From positions 372,001-436,000 of the forward strand of contig CBDAVB010000035.1 in assembly GCA_965200795.1 (NCBI GenBank): a DNA stretch of 64,000 nt. Direction: 5' to 3'. The notes under the pieces are model-generated. The model searched no databases, was not told the origin of the DNA, and saw only the letters and a list, made by a program, of their open reading frames with translations. Made by a program: the position numbers and the translations under genes. Below, one piece after another: positions 55,291-63,095 of this stretch. The stretch is from Parashewanella sp965200795. Lineage in GTDB: Bacteria > Pseudomonadota > Gammaproteobacteria > Enterobacterales > Shewanellaceae. Within the stretch, counting starts at the first letter, position 1; every line of letters starts with the position of its first letter.

Positions 55291-55967
55291 CTAAGGTAGC
55301 TGTGACAGCTGTGACGTGTCTGCGTCCAACTTGGCCAAGCATTCCACGGTCTCTCGATGACCGTTCATGGCGGCGGCAATTAACAAGTTGATGCCACGGA
55401 AATCAGCGGCGTTGAGGTTCGCGCCCGACTCCGCCAAGAATTGCACCATCTTTGTGTCTCCTTTGGCGGCGGCTTCCGTTATCGGGTTGCATCCAATGCT
55501 TTCAGGATGTCGAGGATCAGCATTGCTTCCAATAGGCATTTCGCTAAATCTGTGTCACTTACTCCGGCGTCGCTGGCAGCGAGCACGAACGGGGCGATCC
55601 CCAGGGTGTTGAGAACCGTGCCTTGCCGCAGTCGGTCTCGCACTATCTCTGTATTACCTCCTCTGTCGGCGGCCATTAACGGGGTTATTTTCATGTCATC
55701 TTCATTTCCGGGGTGGTCTGAGCATTGCGTCACCCGATATTGCGCGCTCTTCTTTTGACCTCCTTCGGTGCCGGCGTTTAACGGGGCGGCCGGTTCAGCC
55801 GTTGAATTTATGGGAAAAGGATCGGTTGATTCTTTTCCTGAAACCAGGTAACTTCCTCCGTTTATTTCTAAAACCGGATTCAGTGCGCTGTTACCCTGAA
55901 TATCAGATAAATGCGTTTGGTTTATATTCGTAGTTCCTGTCGTAGCTGCTGGTATATTTAAAGACAT
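55291..55967 (-). pseudogene. ankyrin-repeat protein, frameshifted
   Basis: The first frame (162 aa from 55967, MSLNIPAATTGTTNINQTHL) contains LEINGGSYLVSGKES and one ankyrin-like repeat (KITPLMAADRGGNTEIVRDR). Near 55540 the ankyrin coding moves to another frame (GCNPITEAAAKGDTKMVQFL, ADFRGINLLIAAAMNGHRET) ending at 55291 after about two repeats. A single frameshift therefore breaks the gene, and the end looks truncated compared with the long ankyrin proteins nearby. It is on the same strand as them. Confidence 0.65.
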
Positions 55968-56166
55968 GACGTATCCTTATAACCTGAATTCAAGTAATAA
56001 ATAATAGTTAATCAGTCAGAGTTATGAATTTAGAATAATCGGGAAATATTTACTAATTAATTATTATTAACTCTTAGATCCTAACAGCAACTGACACATT
56101 TTAATATAGAACCGAGGAGAGGAAGCTTGTAAACCTCTTTACCTCAATGTGAAATAAGGGTTTGAA

Positions 56167-56240
56167 GTGAAATCTAAATACAACCAACTCACATTAAAAG
56201 ACAGACATCAGATTGAAGTATTATCAGGTTTAATAAACTT
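56167..56240 (+). pseudogene. IS30-family transposase N-terminal relic
   Basis: GTG-started codons read KSKYNQLTLKDRHQIEVLSG, the N-terminal signature of IS30 transposases, and are then lost. The surrounding 55968-56312 has no other gene. Confidence 0.5.
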
Positions 56241-56558
56241 GTGGTCAGCTGCTTATATCCTTGCCGGTAACGGATCTTTTAATGCCGCGGCAAACTGATT
56301 CAACCCGGTTTGCGGGTCATCGGCAGAAACAACCTCTCTTACTGTATCGGTAACCGCTTCAGATTTCAGAAAAAATAATGAAATCAAAGTACCCGGCTGT
56401 AAGTTTTTTCACTTTTCTGACGCCCGTCGTAGAACGCCGAACATATCTAAAAACTTACTAGCCGGAGACTTACGCCGGCCGCCTGTAGCACGGCGTTTTA
56501 TTAACTTGACCGGAAACTATGAATGTTACCGGGATCCAAAAAGACTGATTTTGAATAA

Positions 56559-56724
56559 GGGATCTCGCAGTTCATAAGATACCAATTTAAATTTCAGCAC
56601 TTCATTTGTCATACCTGCGAAAGCAGGTATATAAAGCGACTTTTGCAAAATTAACCAAAGAAACCGGACTCCAGCTTTCGCTGGAGTGACGGCATATTTG
56701 GTATGAACTCTTCTGCGACGTCCC
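56559..56724. mobile_element. MITE family A upstream of the HTH gene, 3-bp target duplication
   Basis: The 166-bp element starts GGGATCTCGCAGTTCATAAG and ends in the inverted GACGTCCC, flanked by TAA on both sides (56556-56558 and 56725-56727). At the homologous place in unit 2 (about 61556) the sequence reads gaataaattatagc without an insert. It is inverted relative to the copy at 58128. Confidence 0.9.
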
Positions 56725-56960
56725 TAAGTTATAGCGCGGCGGGTAAAGGGCTCTGAAATCGATTTTCCTTTAACAGCCCGCCACAGCAAGGGTTACACAG
56801 ATCCGATCAAACAGATCGTACTTTAATTTATCAGACCGGCATGCTCCGCGTCCTTCAGATATCAGTCAGAAGAGTCAGTCAGTAGTAAGTTCCGCCGCCT
56901 TAAACTAAACACTGTAAATTCGGATTTAAGATAAACTATCTTCAGCGTAGGAGAAAACTT

Positions 56961-58127
56961 ATGACTTCATTCCCGCCAATTCAGACTACTGATTCCGGAA
57001 CATCACAATACATGATTATTCCCAGCGGCTATATCGGTACTGAGGCCGTTCAGGTTAACGGCTTAAATTATCAGCTTAAGATACCGGGAAATACGCCTCA
57101 TACAATTCAGAGACAAGATCAGGCCGCCGGTGTTTCTGATTTCCACCGGCCGGTTCAGGCGTCGCGCGAAGCTGATAAATTAAGCCCTGCTCAGCCGCCG
57201 GTGCCGGAGACGGACAATGAGCCCAACGGGCTTAATATGAAGCGTAAAACCGATGACAACCAGGATGAGCTCAGCGAGCCCCCAAGGAAGAAATATAATG
57301 CTTTATCAGAAAAGAAACTAGCAGAACTGAGGCGGGAGTTAAATCAGTCCGGAAATGAGCGCCATTCAGATAGCAAACTGGCTCTCAGGTTCGGGGTAAC
57401 CGAAAACACGATATATAAGCAAAGATGCAAAATGGCAAATTTTAAGGAACCGGCTTCGAGAAAGAAGCCTGTATTTTTACCACCAGAAAAAGAATTAAAG
57501 CTGATGGAGGAGCTCGAAAAGATCGGCAATATGCGCCCGCCATTAGAAAAACTGGCTGTCAAGTACGGGCAAAGCTCGTACGCAATACGTAGACGCCTCA
57601 CTAAAATGACAGAATCACCGCAACTAGCGGTTAAACTAAAAAGCGAACTACAACAAAGAATAAATTTGGAGAATGAATTCAAAAAGATAACCGACGGTAC
57701 TTCAAGGAAATTAATTAGACAAATTAGCTATAATTTTGGTCTAAAATCTACTGTAGTAGAGTCGCGTTGGCGTAAGTGGCTCAAAAGAAGACAAATAAAA
57801 CCGGCGGAGCCGGCGAAGACAGTCCCCGGAACCACCGGAAAGGAGGCAGCAAAACTTATGAAGTCAGTCCCGGTCTCCGAAACCACTGAAAAGAGGACGG
57901 CAAAACCGCCGAAGCCAGTCCCCGCAACCACCGGAAAGGAGGCAGCAAAACCGACGAAGCCAGTCCCGGTCTCCGAACCCACTGAAAAGAGGACGGCAAA
58001 ACCGCCGAAGTCAGTCCCCGCAACCACCGGAAAGGAGGCAGCAAAACCGACGAAGCCAGTCTCCGGAACCTCCGGAAAGGGAGCAGCACAACCGCCGATA
58101 GTAAATTGGCTGATTAATGATTTATAA
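56961..58127 (+). CDS. basic multi-HTH protein with bipartite NLS and Lys/Pro tail, candidate nucleomodulin
   Basis: The 388-aa protein has a conserved N-terminus (SQYMIIPSGYIGTEAVQVNG), then a bipartite nuclear-localisation pattern KRK-x12-RKK (residues 94-111). Three HTH-like units follow, at about 113-158, 176-216 and 235-277 (e.g. DSKLALRFGVTENTIYKQRC and EKLAVKYGQSSYAIRRRLTK). The tail from 278 repeats 17-residue Lys/Pro/Thr blocks (KPVPATTGKEAAKP), like a histone H1 tail. The stop codon is the target duplication of a MITE; the paralogue at 61794 continues 17 residues further. No bacterial secretion signal is seen. Host nuclear DNA binding is a hypothesis. Confidence 0.65.
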   Translation: MTSFPPIQTTDSGTSQYMIIPSGYIGTEAVQVNGLNYQLKIPGNTPHTIQRQDQAAGVSDFHRPVQASREADKLSPAQPPVPETDNEPNGLNMKRKTDDNQDELSEPPRKKYNALSEKKLAELRRELNQSGNERHSDSKLALRFGVTENTIYKQRCKMANFKEPASRKKPVFLPPEKELKLMEELEKIGNMRPPLEKLAVKYGQSSYAIRRRLTKMTESPQLAVKLKSELQQRINLENEFKKITDGTSRKLIRQISYNFGLKSTVVESRWRKWLKRRQIKPAEPAKTVPGTTGKEAAKLMKSVPVSETTEKRTAKPPKPVPATTGKEAAKPTKPVPVSEPTEKRTAKPPKSVPATTGKEAAKPTKPVSGTSGKGAAQPPIVNWLINDL

Positions 58128-58291
58128 GGGACGTCGCAGAAGAGTTCATACCAAATATGCCGTCACTCCGGCGAAAGCCGGAGTCCGGTTTCTCTGGTTA
58201 ATTTTGCAAAAGTCGCTTTATGTCCGCTTTCGCAGGTATAACAAATGAAGCGCTGAAATTTAAACTGGTATCTTATGAACTGCGAGATCCC
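58128..58291. mobile_element. MITE family A at the 3' end of the HTH gene
   Basis: The 164-bp element starts GGGACGTCGCAGAAGAGTTC and ends TGCGAGATCCC, flanked by TAA (58125-58127, which is also the stop codon, and 58292-58294). The paralogous gene in unit 2 lacks it and reads through as DLSPRRLPGKNF. An internal palindrome (gtcactccggcgaaagccgg) resembles the repeat at 27468. Confidence 0.9.
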
Positions 58292-58294
58292 TAA

Positions 58295-58651
58295 GCCCCG
58301 CCGCCTCCCCGGCAAAAACTTTATCCGTACTCATTGACCCGTACAAAGTGATACTCAATTTTGTATTTTGTGCTTGTCTTGTTTGTACCGCGTCCGGACA
58401 TAATAAAGGCGGCCGCTAACTGAAAGGCGGGGGTTGACTTTATGCGAGACCGGCAAAAAATGCTCAGTAAAACCGACAGCCGTAATCTTTGATGTTCGCG
58501 AAATCAGGGTATCAAAGCGGATTAATGTCCGGTATGAGCAAGGCGTATCAGGCCTGTTTGATGACCGACTTATCGTCAGCCGATTGGTGATGCTGTAAGC
58601 GCGGGATTGCCGGCCGCTGAGCTCGCCCGTAAACGCGCGGGATCGCGCCGC
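58295..58651. other. duplicated non-coding stretch between the convergent genes, unit 1
   Basis: These bases are nearly identical to 62745-63095 in unit 2, including tgatgaccgacttatcgtca and gccgctgagctcgcccgtaa. No gene is found. High conservation reflects the recent duplication. Confidence 0.6.
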
Positions 58652-60841
58652 CTACTTGTTCAAGAGCATTTCTCGTATGCTGTCAGAAAGAGGCAGCGCC
58701 ATTAGCGCTTCAGGCAGCGGCTTATTTTGCTTATTTGCTTTTACGGCATTGATCACTGTCCTTCGGGCCTGCATTTTTAATGTCAAACGATGAGGGAAAC
58801 GAGATACCTGAGCAGATCCGGGACGATTAACGGCCTCAAGAACGTTATTGATATCATAATCTTTACTTAATCGGACAATTTTATCTTTAATGGTCAGTCC
58901 GGCTCCGGGATTTGCTTCATCTTCCCATTTTCCGGTTATATCCGCTCCGTTCGCTAACAGTAACTCCATTGCTTCTATGAGTCCCGCCCTGTTGTGTTCA
59001 TTACTTTTTATCAGCTCGCGGATAGTACAGGTCAGCGGGCTTTTTGTATTTTCGGACTGATTCGGATCAGCGCCGTAATCGAGCAGCAGTTCGACGATTT
59101 TTGAATGACCGTTGGCGGCGGCTGTTGTTAACGGGGTGTGGCCTTGGTTGTCAGCGGCGTCAACGTCAGCGCCGCTTCGCAGGAGCAATTCCGCGATTTC
59201 CGCGATTTTCGCAGTTTCGATTCCGGTATGAACGATGGAGGCGGTGAGTATTAATTCGGTGCAGCCGTTTTCGTCACGGCTGTCAACGCCGGCGCCGTTT
59301 ATAAGGAGTAATCTCACGATATCGGTACGACCCAAGATTAAGGCTTTCATTAACGGAGAGCAGCCGTTGTAACGGTTGTCAACGTCGGCGCCGTTTATAA
59401 GGAGTAATCTCACCATATCGGTACGACCCAAGATTAAGGTATTCATTAACGGGGAGCGGCCGTCGTTGTCACTGACGTTAACGTTTGCGCCTTTTTGCAG
59501 AAGTAATTCCACGACTTCGGTATAACCTTTGGCGGCGGCGCTCATTAACGGGGTCCAGCCGCAGTTGTCACTGACGTTAACGTTTGCGCCATTTTGAAGG
59601 AGTAATGCCACGATTTGGGAATGACCTTTGGCGGCGGCGCTCATTAACGCAGTGTGGCATCCGGTGTTACGGGCGTTAACGTTCGCGCCTTGTTGCAGGA
59701 GTAATTCCGCGACTTCGGTATGACCTTTGGCGGCGGCGTTCATTAACGGGGTCCATTCAAAGGCGTCACGGGCGTCAAGTTCGGCGCCGTTTTGAAGGAG
59801 TACTGCCACGATTGCGGTATGACCTTCGGCGGCGGCGATCATTAACGCGGTGTGGCATCTGGTGTTACGGGCGTTAACGTTTGCGCCTTTTTGCAGGAGT
59901 AATATTGCGGTTTCGGTCTGACCTTTGGCGGCGGCGTTCATTAGCGGGGTCCAGTCAAAGGCGTCACGTGCGTCAAGTTCGGCGCCGTTTTGAAGGAGTA
60001 ATGCCACGATTGCGGTATGACCTTCGGCGGCGGCGATCATTAATGCGTCGCGGCGGCTGTGGATACCGGCGTTAACGGCGGTGTCTGCCCGAAGGAGAAA
60101 ACCCGCGGTTTCGGTCTGACCGGAGGCGGCGGCGGCTATTAACATGGCGCCGCGGCTGCGTTGACGGACGTAAACGCCGGTGACGTTTTGCAGGAAGAGT
60201 TTCACGATTTCGATCTGGCCGGAGGCGGCGGCGCCTGTTAACGGGTTGAGGCCGCTGCGGTCAGCGGGGTTAACGTCGACGCCTTGTTGCAGGAAGAGTT
60301 TCACAATTTCAATCTGACCGTTGATTACGGCTTGCATTAACGCACAGCGGCCGTCGTTGTCACGGGCGCCTAGGTCGGCGCCTTGTTGCAGGAGTAATCT
60401 CACGGTTTCGGTATGGCCTTCAGCGGCGGCGAGCATCAGCGGGGTGGAGCCGTCCGCGTCGGTGATGTCGGGATTGATGTTTTTTGATATCAATTCTTTT
60501 AAAACTTTGTTGTTTCCGTCAACCGCATGCCGGTGGATATTCAGTATATCCGATACAAGACGGCCTGTTTGGTGTTTTTCAATTCTAATTTTAATGCCGT
60601 ATAAAGGTAATCTTCGCCTGGTCGGGCCTGTTTTCTCAGTCATGAACCGCACCGAAAAATAATCCTTATTTTTTGTAGCGGAAACCTGGTAAGTGATACC
60701 GCCGATGTCTAATTTCAGCGGGTCTGAAGGCGGCGTAAGTTTATTCCCGACGATAACCTGATCGAGTATTTGTTTTACCATCCCTTCTGGTTGTAACGCT
60801 GCCATAGCCTTATGAACAATGCTCAGAAGACTGTAAGTCAT
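58652..60841 (-). CDS. ankyrin-repeat protein with a SOCS-box-like C-terminus, candidate host ubiquitin-ligase adaptor
   Basis: The 729-aa protein has a non-repeat N-terminus (about 115 residues, with LDIGGITYQVSATKNK) and about fifteen ankyrin repeats (residues about 125-640; consensus TPLMNAAAKGHTEVAELLLQ). Among them is a recent internal duplication of a two-repeat, 66-residue block. The last 45 residues contain TLKMQARRTV, which fits the elongin BC-box (S/T)LxxxCxxx-hydrophobic with Ala for Cys. LMALPLSDSIREML then fits the Cul5-box pattern with Ser for the second Pro. This layout equals eukaryotic ASB proteins. There is no signal peptide. It is convergent with the HTH gene and duplicated with it. 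Confidence 0.75.
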   Translation of the reverse strand: MTYSLLSIVHKAMAALQPEGMVKQILDQVIVGNKLTPPSDPLKLDIGGITYQVSATKNKDYFSVRFMTEKTGPTRRRLPLYGIKIRIEKHQTGRLVSDILNIHRHAVDGNNKVLKELISKNINPDITDADGSTPLMLAAAEGHTETVRLLLQQGADLGARDNDGRCALMQAVINGQIEIVKLFLQQGVDVNPADRSGLNPLTGAAASGQIEIVKLFLQNVTGVYVRQRSRGAMLIAAAASGQTETAGFLLRADTAVNAGIHSRRDALMIAAAEGHTAIVALLLQNGAELDARDAFDWTPLMNAAAKGQTETAILLLQKGANVNARNTRCHTALMIAAAEGHTAIVAVLLQNGAELDARDAFEWTPLMNAAAKGHTEVAELLLQQGANVNARNTGCHTALMSAAAKGHSQIVALLLQNGANVNVSDNCGWTPLMSAAAKGYTEVVELLLQKGANVNVSDNDGRSPLMNTLILGRTDMVRLLLINGADVDNRYNGCSPLMKALILGRTDIVRLLLINGAGVDSRDENGCTELILTASIVHTGIETAKIAEIAELLLRSGADVDAADNQGHTPLTTAAANGHSKIVELLLDYGADPNQSENTKSPLTCTIRELIKSNEHNRAGLIEAMELLLANGADITGKWEDEANPGAGLTIKDKIVRLSKDYDINNVLEAVNRPGSAQVSRFPHRLTLKMQARRTVINAVKANKQNKPLPEALMALPLSDSIREMLLNK

Positions 60842-61094
60842 TAACGGAAAATATTTTTCCTCTTCCGAGCGCCGCTCCGGCTGTTATCACCGCTTGCGGC
60901 GGAGGATTACGTATAGTCCGGGGAAGACGATGATGAGCCCGCTGACACGCACGCATCGCCGGGGAGGCGTAAGAATCCATTACAAGTTCCCTGAGCGGAT
61001 ATTGTTTAATCATCCGACTTTCAACCTCAGATGACAATAAATAAAAGATTAATAATAATTCATCTTTGTACGGCGTAATGTGTGATTTTTGTAA
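60842..61094. other. upstream region of the ankyrin gene, no clear gene
   Basis: A 75-aa frame on the minus strand (61037-60810) overlaps the ankyrin start, but has a TTG start and no family likeness, so I treat it as non-coding. The far end (aataaataaaagattaataata) is AT-rich and a likely promoter. Confidence 0.4.
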
Positions 61095-61096
61095 CT

Positions 61097-61312
61097 CGTT
61101 TTTTGCCGTTACACTTTGCTCCCCGACCTAAACTCAGCTACACCAAAGGTTTTGAGCATTATGTACTATCGCTTTCAGCTCTCAATATCACTATCAGCGA
61201 TATCTCCGGGCTCTGTCATGTTGGCCGGGACACGGTCAAAGACATACAGAAGCGTTATCTGAGCAAAAAATATCAGCTTCCCGACCTGAAAAATGTGACA
61301 CACAGGCATTGA
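61097..61312 (+). pseudogene. ISL3-family transposase N-terminal relic
   Basis: The frame encodes LSYTKGFEHYVLSLSALNIT, then ISDISGLCHVGRDTVKDIQK and RYLSKKYQLPDLKNV, the zinc-finger/HTH region of ISL3 transposases. It ends after 72 residues without the catalytic domain. It lies at the junction of the two tandem units. Confidence 0.65.
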
Positions 61313-61793
61313 TGAAATTTACGGGTCATCGGCAGAAACAACCTCTTTTACTGTATCGGTAACCGCTTCAGATTTGAGAAAAAGTAATAAAGTAATGAAA
61401 TCAAAAGTACCCGACCGTAAGTTTTTTCACTTTTCTGACGCCCGTCGAATAAAGCCTTATATATCAAAACTTACGCCGTCCGCCTGTAGCACGGCGTTTT
61501 ATTAACCTGACCGGAAACTATGAATTTTACCGGGATCCGAAAAGACTGCTTTTGAATAAATTATAGCGCGGCGGGTAAAGGGCTCTGAAATCGATTTTCC
61601 TTTAACAGTCCGCCCCAGCAAGGGTTACACAGATCCGATTAAACAGATCGTACTTTAATTTATCAGACCGGCATGCTCCGCGTCCTTCAGATATCAGTCA
61701 GAAGAGTCAGTCAGTAGTAAGTTCCGCCGCCTTAAACTAACATACTGTAAATTCAGATTTAAGATAAACCAGCTTCAGCGTCGGAGGAAACTT

Positions 61794-62783
61794 ATGACTT
61801 CATTTCCGCTAATTCAGACTACTGATCCCGGAACATCACAATACATGATTATTCCCAGCGGCTATATCGGTACTGAGGCCGTTCAGTATAACGGCTTAAA
61901 TTATCAGCTTCAGATACCGGGAAATACGGCTCATACAATTCAGCGACAAGATCAGGCCGCCGGTGTTTCTGATTTCCTCCGGCCGGAACAGGCGTCGCGC
62001 GAAGCTGATAAATTAAGCCCTGCTCAGCCGCCGATGCCGGAGACGGACAATGAGCCCGCCGGGCTTAATATAAAGCGTAAAACCGATGACAACCAGGATG
62101 AGCTAGAGAGCCCAAAGAAGCGACATAATCCTTTATCAAAAGAGGAACCAGAAGAAATGAGGTTGGAGTCCGATAAGCCCGAAAACAAGATACGTAAGCA
62201 AAGGAACAAAACGGGAATATTTAAGAAACCGGCTTCGAAAAAAAAGCTTGTACGTTTACCACCGAAAAGAGAATTAGAGCTGACGGAGGAGCTCAAAATG
62301 ACCGGCAATATGCGCCCAGTAAAAGAACTGGCTCAAAGTTACGGGCAATCCGAGAGCACGATATATCATCGCATCAGTAGAATGAGAAAATCACCGCAAC
62401 TAGAGGTTAAACTAAAAAACAAAGTAAATCTGGAGAATGAATTCATGAAGAGGGTCGCCGGAACGGCAATGAAATCATTGAGACAACTGGCCGGTGAGTC
62501 TAATCTAACCTATCCTGCAGTAAAGAATCGTTGGCGAAGGTGGCACGAAAATAAACAAAAAAAACCGGCAAAACCGCCGAAGTCAGTCCCCGGAACCACC
62601 GGAAAGGGAGCGGTAAAACCGACGAAGCCAGTCCCCGGAACCACCAAGGAGGCAGCAAAACCGCCGAAGCCAGTCTCCGGAACCTCCGGCAAGGGAGCGG
62701 CACAACCGCCGGTGGTAAATTGGCTGATTAATGATTTAAGCCCCCGCCGCCTCCCCGGCAAGAACTTTATCCGTACTCAGTGA
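61794..62783 (+). CDS. basic multi-HTH protein with bipartite NLS, paralogue of the gene at 56961
   Basis: The 329-aa protein shares the N-terminus (SQYMIIPSGYIGTEAVQYNG) and a bipartite NLS pattern KRK-x11-KKR (residues 94-110) with its paralogue. It has diverged through the HTH units: the first is largely deleted, while the second (VKELAQSYGQSESTIYHRIS) and third (LAGESNLTYPAVKNRWRRWH) are clear. The Lys/Pro tail is shorter (KPPKSVPGTTGKGAVKPTKP). It ends with LSPRRLPGKNFIRTQ, the uninterrupted form. It is convergent with the ankyrin gene at 63096. Confidence 0.65.
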   Translation: MTSFPLIQTTDPGTSQYMIIPSGYIGTEAVQYNGLNYQLQIPGNTAHTIQRQDQAAGVSDFLRPEQASREADKLSPAQPPMPETDNEPAGLNIKRKTDDNQDELESPKKRHNPLSKEEPEEMRLESDKPENKIRKQRNKTGIFKKPASKKKLVRLPPKRELELTEELKMTGNMRPVKELAQSYGQSESTIYHRISRMRKSPQLEVKLKNKVNLENEFMKRVAGTAMKSLRQLAGESNLTYPAVKNRWRRWHENKQKKPAKPPKSVPGTTGKGAVKPTKPVPGTTKEAAKPPKPVSGTSGKGAAQPPVVNWLINDLSPRRLPGKNFIRTQ

Positions 62784-63095
62784 ACCGTACAAAGTGATAC
62801 TCAACCCTGTATTTTGCGCGGGTCTTGTTTACCGCATCCGGGCATAATAAAGGCGGCCGCCAGCTGAAAGACTGGGGTTAACTTTATGCGAGACCGGCAA
62901 AAAATGCTCAGTAAAACCTACAGCCGTAATCTTTGATGTTCGCGAAATCAGGGTATCAAAGCGGATTGTTGTCCGGTATGAGCAAGGCGTATCAGGCTTG
63001 TTTGATGACCGACTTATCGTCAGCCGATTGGTGATGCTGTAAGCGCGGGATTGCCGGCCGCTGAGCTCGCCCGTAAACGCGCGGGATCGCGCCGC
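62784..63095. other. duplicated non-coding stretch, unit 2
   Basis: Nearly identical to 58340-58651. No gene was found. Confidence 0.6.

Larger units (their letters stand above)
56313..61321. repeat. tandem duplication, unit 1 (HTH gene plus ankyrin gene)
   Basis: The sequence from cgggtcatcggcagaaac (56313) matches that from 61322 onward: the same leader, an HTH-NLS gene, a shared intergenic stretch and a convergent ankyrin gene with identical C-terminal coding. The start-to-start offset is 5009 bp, of which about 340 bp in unit 1 is due to two MITE insertions absent from unit 2. The end of unit 1 is set by where unit 2 starts. Confidence 0.8.

Noticed and set aside
59044..60662. Forward frames in the ankyrin gene
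   Set aside because: They are antisense shadows of the repeat-rich ankyrin coding sequence.
60810..61037. 75-aa minus-strand frame upstream of the ankyrin gene
   Set aside because: TTG start, no ribosome site, overlaps the ankyrin start and resembles no family.
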